Positions 47,202 through 58,993 of a stretch of 64,000 nt of DNA are shown one piece after another; the stretch's first letter is position 1, and each line of letters opens with the position of its first letter. This DNA is from Moniliella sp. 'wahieum' (lineage: Eukaryota > Basidiomycota > Moniliellomycetes > Moniliellales > Moniliellaceae). The stretch is from NCBI GenBank assembly GCA_003971905.1, contig RSEE01000003.1:372001-436000 (forward strand), read 5' to 3'. Both the position numbers and the translations under genes were made by a program. Under the pieces are notes generated by a model. That model had not been told where the DNA came from and ran no database searches. It was given only the letters and a program-made list of their open reading frames with translations.

Positions 47202-47814
47202 CTCGCAGCAGCCAGGGAGATGATCGGTGAGAAGAAGTGGTGGGCGTTGGGCGGACAGCCCTGCGGCCGCCGCCCCCCCAAGTTCACTAGGGAAATTTGA
47301 AACCACAGATGTTCCGCTACGCACTATTAGGTCTTTTTTTAGGCACCGCCTCCCATTGCTGTATTAAGCACTGAGAGGACCTCCTGATGGGAGTCAACGC
47401 AAAGGACGCTCGCAGCCTAACAATCGCGGATGTTGGTACTCCGACGGCCACCTCTTCAGCAACTACCGCACAGATGTCCGTATACTACCGACTAAAATGG
47501 GCAATTCAAACTGATGATGCGTGCATAAGCCAGGTAATATGCGGCTGTTTTGAGATTGCATGGATGGCTGCAGTCTGGTACGGTTGGGGCTAAGCCATGG
47601 CCCACGAACACATCAAGCAGCAAGGATGACAAGAGCGATATACAAACGATCGAATCGGTCGAATCGGTCGAAAGCATGGCGGATGACCCCATCCGTGCAA
47701 GGGGTTTCGCCAAAACAGGCCTGCCATCAGGGAATTGGCCAGGTCGCGACCATAGCCGCGACCCAAGATACAAGATCACAGAAGACAGAAAGGGACAGTA
47801 CGGCTGCGTGCAGC
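47202..47814. other. intergenic
   Basis: No gene seen. 'tcgaatcggtcgaatcggtcgaa' at about 47650-47672 is a short 8-bp repeat (three copies). Confidence 0.5.
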
Positions 47815-48223
47815 TTAGTTGGAAACCGAGCTGAGCAGGTCCGAATCACCAGCGTCCGTGACGGCGAGCACGCTATAAAGTTCCAAACACACACCACGTC
47901 AGATGACCGGTTTCATTACCCCAGGTAAAAGAGAGAGACGTACCCAACACGGAAGAGCTTGCCGGAAGCCGTGCCAAGGGCAACGTTCGAGCCCTGGTAG
48001 TGGTGCACGAGCGTCTTGGACAGCATGGCGTAGTACTCAAGCTCCGACTTGCGCGAGGAGGGGTGTTGGCCGAGATAAGGACAAGCTTGGCCTTGCCATT
48101 CCGGAGGGTCTTGAGCGTGCTCGAGTAGCCGAGCTGAACTTTGCCCGACTTCATGACAAGCTGAAGCTTGCCATTGATGTTCTCCTGTGTGGAGGTCTTC
48201 TTCTTGTTGCTTACAGGCGCCAT
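47815..48223 (-). CDS. RPL30: 60S ribosomal protein eL30
   Basis: Large-subunit protein at the intersubunit face. Exon 1: [54 protein letters not shown], then after one frame change [20 protein letters not shown] and [17 protein letters not shown] 71-bp intron lies at 47873-47943. Exon 2: [18 protein letters not shown], stop. Total about 112 residues, as expected. Diverges from eL37, 642 bp away. Confidence 0.94.
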
Positions 48224-48865
48224 CGTGTCCTGTTGCTCATATGGTCAGTACCTCTGCTTCAAGCGCGATGGGATGGCATCCTGAAATGCACCCCTCCAGG
48301 AAGCCTCATTCCTGGGGGGGAGGTCTGTCGCTCTTTCTGGAGCATGGCACTCACTCTTGTCAGTGAGTCGTCGGTAAAGACCAGCGGGTTGGACGTCGGG
48401 ACGGAGGGATGCTTCTGGCAATGTGGGCGATAGGGTTTGGATCTGGTCTGAGTTCTACACTGGCCTACTGCCTCCTTGCCGCAGTCGCGGAGACAGCCCC
48501 CCAGTATGTCTGTCCATCTGCCTACCTGATGTGGTGAGTAACAGGGTTACATCACGTGATGCGGGCCAACCTATCGACACACTTGTTGGCTGCTCTTGGT
48601 ACAACCGCGTTCCCAACAACCCATCGAGTTTGGCTTCCAAGGACAGGTAAGCACCATTCCCACATTGTGTTCCCACGAACTGCTCGTCCGCATGCCAAGG
48701 CATATTGGCGCCTGGCATCTCCAAGTATTCACGCGGCTTGGTCCCCGCTCCCATTCGACTGATTACGGTCCATAGCCGGGTGGGACTGCGGCGGGCCCGC
48801 AAATACCGAAAGGGGGAGAGCAGTCATGAGTAATGGCCTGACACAAGGTCCCAAATACAGATCAA
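48224..48865. other. divergent promoter region eL30 / eL37
   Basis: 642 bp between two ribosomal protein starts; no gene seen. Confidence 0.45.
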
Positions 48866-49131
48866 ATGACGACGCGCGGTACTACTTCATTTGGCCTTCG
48901 CCACATTAAGGCGCACACGTTGTGCCGCCGCTGCGGAAAGCGCTCGTTCCACAAACAGCATAAGGAGTGTGCCTCCTGCGGCTACCCCTCGGCCAAAACC
49001 CGTTCGTACCAATGGGGCAGAAAGCTATCCGGAGGCGCACTACCGGCACGGGCCGGATGCGCTACCTCAAGACGGTGCCCCGCAAGGCTAAGAACGGTTT
49101 CCGTTCTGGCGCGCCTAAGGTGTCTGCTTAG
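48866..49131 (+). CDS. RPL37: 60S ribosomal protein eL37
   Basis: Zinc-binding ribosomal protein. [20 protein letters not shown], then [20 protein letters not shown] with the four zinc cysteines, [14 protein letters not shown]. One base is missing near 49022; beyond it [20 protein letters not shown] and [15 protein letters not shown], stop. About 89 residues. No intron needed, although many fungal homologues have one near the start. Confidence 0.93.
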
Positions 49132-50086
49132 GTGTCGCATTTTCGTCTTCTGATTGCTTCCTTCGTTTACGGTGCGCGCTTGATGGGTGTTTTACGTCGT
49201 CGGTCCCATCATCCTGTATGTTTGTTTACAGTGAACCTCAGATCCTCAGCGCTAATCCCGCTGGTGCTGGCTTGGTTTTCGGCACCGCTACTACCACCCC
49301 ACACTTCGTCAGCCTGCCATCTCTATATTCGCGCCGTACTGGCAACCATGCATTGTAAGCTCTACCGGGCGTCGCGTTCATGAACCACATTTACTGTGCT
49401 TGTTCGTTATGAAGGGGACTTCGCAGGGCTGCTGGAAGGTGGTCGCTAAAATCTGTGCGATCCCCTTCATATATCGGAGGAGAGGCTTGGAATGAGAAGA
49501 TTTTTGCGAATACCACGAGCTAAGGCCTGGCTGAGTACCCTACTGTGTGTTCAGACACGAGCGTCTCGTGTACCACTTTTCGGAAGCATTCCGCACTCCT
49601 CATGGTGTGGTCCACCTCCATCTCTCATTCTCCTCTTCTTCCCCCCCAACCGGCTCATATCATACAGCGTTGTGTGTACCCCCAATGCTTGGGGATTGGG
49701 TCCCGCATTGCCTCGTGGAGCGCCCCAGGTCCAGAGCATGATGTCCTCCAGACTTCTGTCTCCAACTGTTCTGGTGTGCTGGTAGCTACAGGCGCTTGAG
49801 ACTTGAAGCTGAGACTGGATACTGGAGCGCTTCAGGTGTTCGTATGTGTCGTGGCCAATTTCGCTGCCAACGAGATGCAACGTGTATAAATTCAACTACG
49901 ACGGAAAGAATCACGTGACCATTGCGGACTCTATTAGTGGTCGTGCCCAATTCCCAGCCCATCATGCATTACTCAGCAGCAGTAGGGTTGCGCGATGAGC
50001 TGCCAAACTGCCGTTTCCGGCCTCAGCGCGGCAGCGCCCACCTCTGCCGCCTGTCTGGCTCCACCACCTCCCCACCGCTCATCACC
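49132..50086. other. intergenic, eL37-COX8
   Basis: No gene recognised on either strand. Confidence 0.45.
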
Positions 50087-50462
50087 ATGGTCTCTGCTCT
50101 CCTCGCTCGCTCTTCCCTCCAGGCTGCCCGTGTGGCCGCGCCCCGCCAGGCACTTGCCCAGCAGGTCCGCAGCGTGCACTTTGAGAACAAGGTTCACCAC
50201 GTACGTTGACCACTGCGTCCCCCGCATTCGCGTGCGAGTCCAAGCGTTAACGCGCTAGATGCTAACCTCTCTCCCGCATCAAGACTCTTCCTTTTGAGAC
50301 TGGCCCCAAGCACAAGGTCCGCACTGCCGTCATCATGGGTGCCTTCTTTGGCACTGCCGCTGCTCTCCCGATCATCGCGGTCACCTTCCAAAAGTGAGTG
50401 CTCCTTTTTTCCCTCGACTCTGCATGCTAATCCGTCCACTTTTTCTGCTCAGGCTCAAGTAA
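50087..50462 (+). CDS. COX8: cytochrome c oxidase subunit 8 (VIIc homologue)
   Basis: Small single-helix subunit of complex IV in the inner mitochondrial membrane. Presequence MVSALLARSSLQAARVAAPR with VRSVHFENKVHH at the mature start. Introns 50201-50283 and 50394-50452 (branch-like TGCTAATC). Exon 2 gives TLPFETGPKHKVRTAVIMGA, FFGTAAALPIIAVTF and exon 3 KLK, stop. Length 77 residues, charge pattern (KHKVR before the helix) and helix position match COX7C/Cox8. The frame is intact. Confidence 0.85.
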
Positions 50463-50617
50463 ATCAACTGGTTCATATTTGAGGTACACTGTATGTTCCC
50501 TTGATTGGCTATTTTTGGTCGCACCCGCCAATAAAACGATCGCTAGTGCGAGTTGGGGATGTTGCCAGGACCATTTCATGGTGGATCCACATAGACTGCC
50601 GTTATCGTGCATTGCTT

Positions 50618-52735
50618 TCAGCGTCTCTTATGCTCTGGTGTCACGGGAAGAAGGCTCCGACTCCTGGCACTGGCACCGACACTCTCGCCAAGGCCAGGGG
50701 CGTCCTCGACAACGTTAGGCATCATGGTGCCTCGCTCGTCCTGATTGACAGCCAGGATTAACGTGCCATTTGGACGGAAAGAGCCCACATCGGTTGTATT
50801 GACCCAGATGCCCAGAGGGTCAGGCAGGTTAGACGGGATCGGGTCGAGGGCAACTGCTGTAATGCCTCCCCGGACCAAGACCATACCAGCCGGATCGTCA
50901 GGCCAGCGAGTATGGAGATGCTCTGCCTCGGCGCTTTTGGCCTCGACTGGCTCGATGGTCCAGCCCTGTTGCCTCAACAAAGGCGATTCCACCAGCTGAA
51001 TTTCGGCTGCAACGGAGGGGGGACCAACATGGATTGCCCCATATGGCCCACTTCAAACGCTTGCAGGTCGGAGGCGTGCGATACGCTCAGAGGCGCAGTG
51101 AAGACAGCTGGCGTACCCGGGGGTACCCCATGCCTATGGCGACGTCCGCCATCTCGGAACTGGAAAGTGGCTGGCTGCTTGGTCGGTTTCTCATACCCTG
51201 CTACCTTGCCGCTAGATGGGAGGTAGGCGTGGACAACTGCTGCCCCAAAAAGGCCCGCAGCGTCTAGCGTATTTTGCCCCATAGCCCGGCCAGTGGAGGA
51301 AACAATGGTGGCATGACGGACTGAACGCAAGTGCGGAACGAGCGTCTTGCGAGCAAATCGGAAATAGGCCAGTCCCCGAGCCAACCAGCGGTACCTGATC
51401 CCGTCCGTAACCCTTCGCACGATGGGGAAGAACGCCGTGGCGTAAACGATAGAGAGTGAACGCGCGACCCACGTACCAATGTAGGAGGACGAGCTGCTGG
51501 CGACACAGGCCGACGCTACAGTCCGAGCAGCGGCGGGAGTAGCGTAGAGCATAGTCGGGCCCTCTGACCAAACACTTTCGGTGGCGAATGCATCAAGGTC
51601 AAACTGGATCCCTGCACCTGTGTAAATGGCGAGAAGCAAAAGACCCAGGCCAGCGGGCGAGACCAAGGGGGACAATTGGGCAGCATCCGCATCGGTCGTC
51701 ACGGACGAACCTACCCCGATTCGGTCACGCTGAGTCGGAATGGCATCAGGGCGAATGCTCCCAGATGCGAAGTTACAGCCGAGGTGAGGCTAGCTTCCGT
51801 AATGCGTGCCCACCTCCGTGCTTGGGGAGATAGTAGTGTGTATACACCGACTGGGGCTTGGTCAAAAGTGTGGTGTCGGTACCTGGGGCGGGTGTGATCG
51901 AAATGTTTGCTGCAGCCTCCTTAGCGGAAGCGAACTGCGGATAATCCTTAGCCACCTCGAGTAACTGCGAGAAGGATAAAAGTCGCTTGGACTCGATTCC
52001 GGGCAGCATCTTGGCTTGTTCCAAGTCGGAACCGGGCACCCACAATGACCTTTGCATGAGACATGATATGCGTACCCAGCAACCCCGTGGCAGGTCCTTG
52101 GCAGTGGTCGACAAAGCCAGGATGGGCAACGGGAGAGGGACCAGACTCAGGGGCGGGACCAGGGGGGAGAACAAAAAGTTTGAACCTGGTCGACTCGGAG
52201 GTGTCCACCGCCGGAAGCAACAGGGTCGCAGCAGCTAGGTCAGTGACAAGGCCAGCTGAAAGGGCCACATGAATGTTGTCATCCGACCCTACCAGGATCC
52301 GGATTCCAGCTGCTAGCTGAGCTGCCAGCTCCAAAAGGGCCATGCCGCTACGAGGGGATGCCAAAGTAGGAGCGGCAGCTTCGGGGGAGGGCGCTCCATA
52401 GGAGACGGAACGGCGTCAGAAGAAACGTTTCTGCCTCCGAGGCCGATTGTGCCCGTCACTGCTGATGTGCGGGCACCAAGGCGCACGAGACTGGAGACTG
52501 TCTGGGCAGCGGCGCGTGGGCGCACGGCAAGGTGGCTCCCGAGAGGAGTGTTGGCATTGCGGAAAACAGGAGAGTGTTGGAAGGCACGGACACGAGCAGG
52601 GACACCCTGGCGCGCAAGGACGAGAGGATGGAGAGCTGGCTGGAGCACACGTGCCTGCGCAGCGGCAATGACAAGGACCACAACGATGGCCAACCCGAGG
52701 AGGAGAGTGGTGTCGTCGACGGCGATGCCCCACAT
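50618..52735 (-). CDS. AMP-dependent synthetase-like protein (acyl-CoA synthetase family), degenerate
   Basis: About 700 codons. Begins with a membrane anchor (MWGIAVDDTTLLLGLAIVVV, LVIAAAQARV), then LHPLVLARQGVPARVRAFQH and RNANTPLGSHLAVRPRAAAQ, as in ER-anchored fungal acyl-CoA synthetases. Later segments: MALLELAAQLAAGIRILVGS, LLGTHIMSHAKVIVGARFRL, LSFSQLLEVAKDYPQF, TPAPGTDTTLLTKPQSVYTH, and near the end GIWVNTTDVGSFRPNGTL (cf. G-W-x-TGD-x2-G in the family). The canonical Ser/Thr/Gly-rich AMP-binding loop and final Lys motif are not visible. Either a non-canonical paralogue or a gene distorted by frame changes (near 50990, 51710, 51960, 52340). Substrate unknown. Confidence 0.5.
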
Positions 52736-53669
52736 TGCGGTTGATGGCGGCGGGAACAGGGTGTCTGGGGGTTGAAAAGGGATGTGGGATGAGACCAAGG
52801 GATGAGGGCGGGGGGGCGCAGGCTGAGCGCTCGTGGGCGCTGATCTGCGGTTGGGATGCCCAGGAGGGTAGGGAGAAGGCGGCAGGCGGTGGTTGGCCCC
52901 AGCAGCGGTCTGGATCTGACGCTTGCGCTTGCTGAATGCGAGACTTGGGGCAGCAGAAGACGATGCAGGCGCATGGGCCACTGGCCCTCGGCCGTCTGGT
53001 GTGTGCGGGGTGCCAGTGGCCACTGGAACCGGCAGCGGCCTAGTGCCGGGGCGGAGCATGCGCTCATCGTCGCCGATCACGCATCACGCATCACGCGCCA
53101 CGCGCAACATGGAAGCATGCAGTGCGCAGCCCACGCCCCGTCGCAGCATGCATGAGCATGATGCATGATGGCTCCATTCTAGTCACCGAATACCTGGCCA
53201 GGGACGCCGGACGCCTCCTCGCAACGCCGTCCCATCCACATCACTTCCGCGGCCCCCGCGTCTCTAACCCATGCTGCACTTCAACTTTCAAAACACCAGC
53301 GCGGGAAGGAGGACAATGCATAGGGTTATGGCTACGGCGCAATAATATACAGTGGGCCTGTACCCCGCTGGAATAATATTCGTATACTGCCCCCGTGCGC
53401 CTGCTCATGAGGGCGTTGCCGCTACCGAGAAGCTCGTCGCTGCCGCTCCCGACTGTCCTGACCCCACCCATCGCCAAAGTAAGTCTGATGACAGGATATT
53501 GCGCGCCTGAGTGGCGGTCCCAGTAGCCCGTGCTGGCGCGTGCGATCCACATCCACTGCCCCACCTAGCCGTGTTGCTGCGAAACCGCGTGGGCGCCAGC
53601 ACTACGCCCGCTCTGGCCTACCTGATGTGGAGAGAGGACTAACTTTAATTGGCCCCTGTCTGTGTGCAG
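52736..53669. other. divergent promoter region, with probable 5'-UTR intron of uS9
   Basis: Contains TCACGCA words (53076-53104), TGATGCA words (53158-53170) and a probable 5'-UTR intron of uS9: GTAAGT at 53478 to GTGCAG just before the ATG at 53670. Confidence 0.5.
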
Positions 53670-54173
53670 ATGTCTAACCCCCAAGCCGTCTCCTGCTTCG
53701 GCAAGAAGAAGACCGCCACGGCGGTGGCGTACGCCAAGGCCGGAAAGGGGCTCCTTCGTGTCAACGGCCAGCCGATCCACCTCATGAAGCCCGAGGTGCT
53801 CCGCTGGAAGCTCTACGAGCCCGTGCTCATCGTTGGTGAGGACAAGTTTGCGTACGTGACCCCTCCCCTCAACAGCAGGACGACTTTCTTTTACTATAAC
53901 AAGTTGCTAACCTTGCTCCTTCAGTACGGTTGACATCCGTGTCCGCGTCTCGGGTGGTGGCCACACCTCGCAAGTGTACGCTATCCGCCAAGCGATTGCC
54001 AAGGCGCTCGTGGCCTACTACGCCAAGTTCTACGACGCTTCCTCGGCCCTTGAGCTGCGCCAGCTCTTCGTCAGCTACGACCGCACCCTCCTCATTGCCG
54101 ACCCCGCCGCATGGAGCCCAAGAAGTTCGGCGGCAAGGGTGCCCGCGCTCGCCGCCAGAAGTCGTACCGTTAA
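53670..54173 (+). CDS. RPS16: 40S ribosomal protein uS9 (S16)
   Basis: Small-subunit head protein whose C-terminal Arg contacts P-site t[56 protein letters not shown]; a 73-bp intron at 53852-53924 (TTGCTAACC branch); [53 protein letters not shown]. One frame change near 54108, then [19 protein letters not shown], the invariant C-terminus. The ATG follows directly on a splice acceptor (GTGCAG). Confidence 0.95.
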
Positions 54174-54957
54174 GCAGTTATGTCCAAAGAGGGAGCAGGG
54201 ATTTGCCTCGCATTATGCAATCTCATCCGAATCACTGCTTCCCGAGGCTTTTGCTGCTCGTACCGTTGTGCATTGGTTTTTGGTGGACCTCTTGAAGTTC
54301 GCATCGTATGATCTTCTCTCATCATGTGTCCTTGTCCAGGGCACACCTCTGGCACTCTTACCAATCTCATCAAAAATTGATCTTCGCGGCCAGTATGTCC
54401 CCAACCATGTTTGTTTTGTCGGTATGCTGTTGCTAGACCTATTCGTACCTGTAGAACTCTCGAAGCACCGATTAGTGTCTGATCTTGCCCTGCTTGTCAG
54501 GGCTCGCAACACAGAACCGACCATAGCTGACTGACCCCAGCCTATGAAGGAGAAGCTAGAGATCCTTGCTGATGCGCTCAAAGTTTAGACCCGCCTACAT
54601 GTGCTTCAGCTCAAAAACACAGGATGCACATGCTGAGGTGATACCTGGCCTGCTGTATGATATAGGAATACCCAACGTCCAATCGTAGCATCGAGTGCCC
54701 ATATTCGCACCCACGTTCCCAACTGTGAACCCATGCCGTGTGCGAGTCGGCCAATGTTTTTAGAACCACTTAGCATCCTCTCTATATCGCGATCTAGCGA
54801 AGAGGACCGAGACATCTAACATCAATTGTGGAGGGGCTCAGGGCCTGATAGAAGAAGAGAACAGCAACATTGGTGCTGTATATTTGACGAAACGAAACGG
54901 TACGAGAGCATAGTGTTGGAAGCGGAAGAGAAAAAAGTCATGTGAACACTGTCCTTA
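54174..54957. other. intergenic, convergent 3' regions
   Basis: No gene seen between uS9 and the BAG-domain gene. Confidence 0.5.
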
Positions 54958-57167
54958 TTACATGTTGGAGCTTACACCCAGGGCCTGGGCCTGGGACCAC
55001 GCCGTATCAACCCGCTCTTGAAGCGCTAGAATCTGCTTGACGGCGTCTTGCGTTTCAAACGGTTGTCGGTGTCCTCAGCAGGAATAGTGTCAAGTGACAA
55101 GAGAAGCTTGGTTAAGAGTTCGTTCAACTTGGGTGAGACAAAACAATCTGGTGCAAGTTGAAGTAGCCATCCGTTTTCGCATTGGCTTCGACCAAGTTGA
55201 ACTCCGAGTCAGGGACACCTGGATGCTGAGAGGCAAAAAGGGCGATTGATCTAGCTTCGGGGATTGCAGCCACACTACGCTCCAGCTGCAGAACCTCGGG
55301 ACCTAGTTGTTCCGTGGCAGTATCTTGGGCCATGCTAATTCGCTTTGACACGCCTTCTTTGGTTTGGTCCGACTCGAGCGCTTTGCGAGCAGCGGCAGCC
55401 TTCTGTTGTGCTTCAAATAGAGCAGTGGGCCGGCTGTGGAACTTGGCACGCTGAGCAGGTGGAGGGGGCCGAATTACGGAACTGTGGATATTGTGGTTGT
55501 GCAATAACGGCGCATCATCATGATGGAGTGTGTGGGGAATCAGTCGGTTCAGGGGTTGCGCCGTGGTGTCGCTCTTCAGTCGGAACACTGTTGTGCCTGG
55601 CTCCTTGACCCGGGAAAGCATCATGATTATGCTGCGTCACACCCTGACGGCCTGTGGAGGGTGGGCTCCGACGTTGTCGTCCCCTGAACAGCAGGGGTCT
55701 TGATGTGATGAGTGGCACTTTGGGTACCAACCATTTTGCTCGTCGCTACCCCGGCACCCTTTTGCATCTTGTTTGTAAGCACTTGCCGGTGCTGAGCGGT
55801 CCATTTTATACACTTCATCAACACCTTCATAAGTAGACGGGAAGACAGTCATGGAAGCATGCGCGTTGGGCAAAGATACAGCAGCAGCTTGCTGGTCAGA
55901 TTGAACCTCCGCAGAGGCAATGACATGCTTGGAAGGACGTTGTTGCATTTCTGCCTTCGCATGACCCCAGTTTGTGAATGCCTTCTGATCGGCCTTGCTC
56001 GGGGTAGTCGGTTGCTGTTGCACTTGTACCTCATAGGAGGGCGAAAGTTGTGTTGCCTTGCCATTGGCAGAAAGGGGCGGGGGTGGCAGGGATGGCAGGG
56101 GTGGCAGGGGTGGCATGTCTGATGTTGGCAGGGCTGGCAGAAGTCGGGGATGATGGCTGCGCTTCATTCCTCCCAGGAGAAGTGGCAAAGGCATCCGACG
56201 GGACCGTTTGTTGTGACTCGTCCATAACCGGGGCTTGCTCCTGTTGTTCAATGTGGAGAGTGGGCGCCATGGGCTGGGAAGCGTCGGGATGGAGTGCTTC
56301 GCCACTGGATGTAAGTGCACCGCCAGTGATGGCTTGCTCCTGGACTACACTGGAGCTCGGGGTAGATCCGCAGACGGCCGTGGCTACAACAGTTCCTTGA
56401 TTACAGACGTGATAGCTGCCCAACGAAGCATCGTCGTCGACCATGGGTGTATTCCCGCTCCACAGATCAAGGATGGGAAGGTCGTGTAACATGGAGGAAA
56501 CAACATGTTTGATAGTCCCCACCGTTGTTGCTTCCCCATCTGGGGGTGTGACCAGTGGGAGATAGAGATGCCTGCAAGCGTTCAAAAGGGCTGTTAGTTA
56601 TATTGACTTGGTCTTGGTCATTCATGACATCCAAAGTATGGGACATACAGTACAACTTGAATACGGAAGGGGCCAGAGGGTTGTATGGCTGGGGGATTCG
56701 GTTGTTGTTCGCCGGGGGTGGCTGCCATGGTGTCATGCGTAGGCTGTTCCTGGGACGATGGGAAGGCTGCGCGGTGCCCTCCGTAGACTTCTGCTTCTGC
56801 TCTGTCGAGGCAATTACGGTGGTTGTCGTGGGCAGGCTGTTGTTCGCGGGGGTGGCTGCCATGGTGTCATGCGTAGGCTGTTGCTGGGTCGATGAGAAGG
56901 CTTCTGCGGTGCCCTGTGTTGTAGGCTGCGGCTCCGTCGAGGGGGCGGGTACGGTGTTGCTGTCGTGGGTAAGCTGTTGTTCGCACGGGGTGGCTGCCAT
57001 TATGGTGCCATGCATAGGCTGTTGCTGGGTCGATGAGATGGCTACCGCGGTGCCCTCCGTAGGCTTCTGCTCCGTCAGGGAAGCAGTTGCGTGGGTGCCC
57101 GTGCAGGAGAACCCCCTCCACCGTAAACACTGCTAATTCCGTTGTCGGGAACCACCACGCCCATCAT
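54958..57167 (-). CDS. BAG-domain protein with tandem-repeat N-terminus
   Basis: Hsp70 nucleotide-exchange type protein by its C-terminal BAG domain: VLQLERSVAAIPEARSIALF, then KLNELLTKLLLSLDTIPAED, TDNRLKRK, AVKQILALQERVDTAWSQAQ, ALGVSSNM, stop. The middle has an Ala/Lys helical stretch (LFEAQQKAAAARKALESDQT). The N-terminal third is Thr/Gln/Pro-rich and holds three 43-residue tandem repeats (SSTQQQPTHDTMAATPANN type, 56700-57090). Start MMGVVVPDNGISSVYGGG. Whether the repeat part and the BAG part are one gene is inferred from strand and frame proximity. Several frame changes (near 55010, 55125, 55640, 56030, 56600). Confidence 0.55.
56700..57090. repeat. three ~130-bp coding tandem repeats
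   Basis: Units beginning near 56700, 56835 and 56970, each with GGTGGCTGCCAT and CATGCGTAGGCTGTT words. Copy similarity is high, so length variation is likely. Confidence 0.85.
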
Positions 57168-57767
57168 TGTTGTCTTTGACAAAGCTCCCATCTGCGCAAG
57201 ATCACCAGGAGATAGAGAGGTGTGTAAGCCAAAAGGGGGCTAAGCGGGTCGGGTGACTAGCGGGTGGGATGACGAGCGGGGGGTGGGAGTGGTGAGTGTG
57301 ACCGGTCGATTTGGTCCAGCTGAACAAAGGCTTAAATACGCCTGCTTGTGCGATATATGACGGTAACGCCATAGCCTGCATCAGCCCATATATCGCTCAG
57401 GAGCGATGTTCATCTGCTAATACAAAACGCTGGGCAGAACCAACAACTCCCCTGAGACAGCTCAGAACGGCGTGAGCGCGGCGTGATATGAGGGGCGAGG
57501 GACATGAGATCTGAGAGGGGGACAAAGCCAGGATAACATGAGTCGATATGACCTTTGAGAAGATTGAAGATTATGCTCTTCTGGTTCAGAAGGTGCTGGA
57601 AAAAGGCTGCGTTCGTTGTACGCAGCGGGCAAAAGGCCATTCATATTCATATCCATCCAATAAAGTCCCACACTGCGCCTGCGTGACGCAGCCGACGGCG
57701 CAAGCCAAATGTGCCACAGGACGCATGTTCTCCGACCATATCTCCATCTTACTATATCTCCCTTCTT

Positions 57768-58545
57768 GAATTCATATCATTGACAGAGCTTAAGGCTGGG
57801 ACAGGGGGAACGCTACGTCTAAACCGAACCGTTCATCTTGCGGGGTTACTTGGAAGCGCCACCAAGATTAAGGGACCAGGGGGATCGCCAGGATATCAGG
57901 ACCCTCCGGCTCACGCCATCCGGTCCCGTACCCTAGGAAGCGCGTGTGGACACGGAGGAACGTGGTTGACATACGAGCGAGGAACCATTTCCACTGAGAC
58001 TTAGTAGCCAACTCCTTCCAATGCGCAAACAACTTGCCCGCCGTCTTGGTGCCGTAGTATCCTCGCGTCGTCAAAACCAGGGGGAAAAACGGTTCTTGAG
58101 TGCGTCCCTGGTACTTGGCGTTCTTGTCGCATTCTGCTTGTTCAAGCAGCCGAAGCAGTTCCTTCTCCCGGCGTTCCAAAGGCGACGCAGTGCTTCATGC
58201 ACCACCCGCCGGTACGCGCTCTGCGCCTCCTGCGATCCCGTGTCGCGCAGCGTGTGGTCTACCTCCATTCCGGTTCTCCAGTGCTCCGGGCCCCATCACG
58301 CGGTAATAAATTTGGAACGGTTTTTCTTCCCCCGCTGCGTAAAATTGTACATCAGCATGCCACCTGGCACGTTCCAGGCAGCCGCAGCCAGGCCGATGCA
58401 TATGGGTGATAAAATTCGCCCCTCCAGCGTGGAACGGTGGTTACGGTGGACCGGTGGAACGGTGGCTAAGGTGGCGACGCAGCACCAAGCACACCAAGCT
58501 GGGGCGAAGCCCCAGCTGAGGGCCGTAGGCCCGGTGGTCTTCTAG
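57768..58545 (-). mobile_element. LINE-like element, longest copy (copy D)
   Basis: About 780 bp. Minus-sense coding: TLRDTGSQEAQSAYRRVVHE, REKELLRLLEQAECDKNAKY, PFFPLVLTTRGYYGTKTAGK, FAHWKELATKSQWKWFLARM, STTFLRVHTRFLGYGTGWRE, PEGPDILAIPLVP. The A-x-A-x2-K-x2-KY then F-PLV-T-G arrangement matches the C-terminal region of reverse-transcriptase proteins of some non-LTR elements. The 3' UTR ends in the family terminus. One or two frame changes; no RT core present, so 5'-truncated. Confidence 0.65.
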
Positions 58546-58993
58546 TCTTCATAATAATCGCGGTTTTTAATACCGGTCGGTGTCACAGTCCTCTTAGCTT
58601 ACCAACATTTTGCAATCAACACAGCCCCAATATATATCAACCACAGCAGCCTCGCACGTCTCTCAGATCTCACAGGATATATATGTTGAGCCATCATTGC
58701 AGGTGGCTCGTGCTTTGGTCCATGTCCCTTCAGTTCCTCAGGCCTGGGAGTTCCGTTGTTTTCTCCTGTGTGTTTTTCCTTGTTCCGCAGCTTAGCCCCT
58801 GGTGGCGACTCGCTGCTTGATGTTCCTCTGTAGGGGTTGCTGGTTGGCTTAGACCACTGCACAACCACCACCAGTGCGATTGCATCACCCTCGAGGACCA
58901 TCTGGACTCCAGGTTTCATCAAAATAACCTTGTCACATATGTCACACCAATAACCTCTTTTCACACAGGGCGCGTCGTTTCCTCTCACCACGA

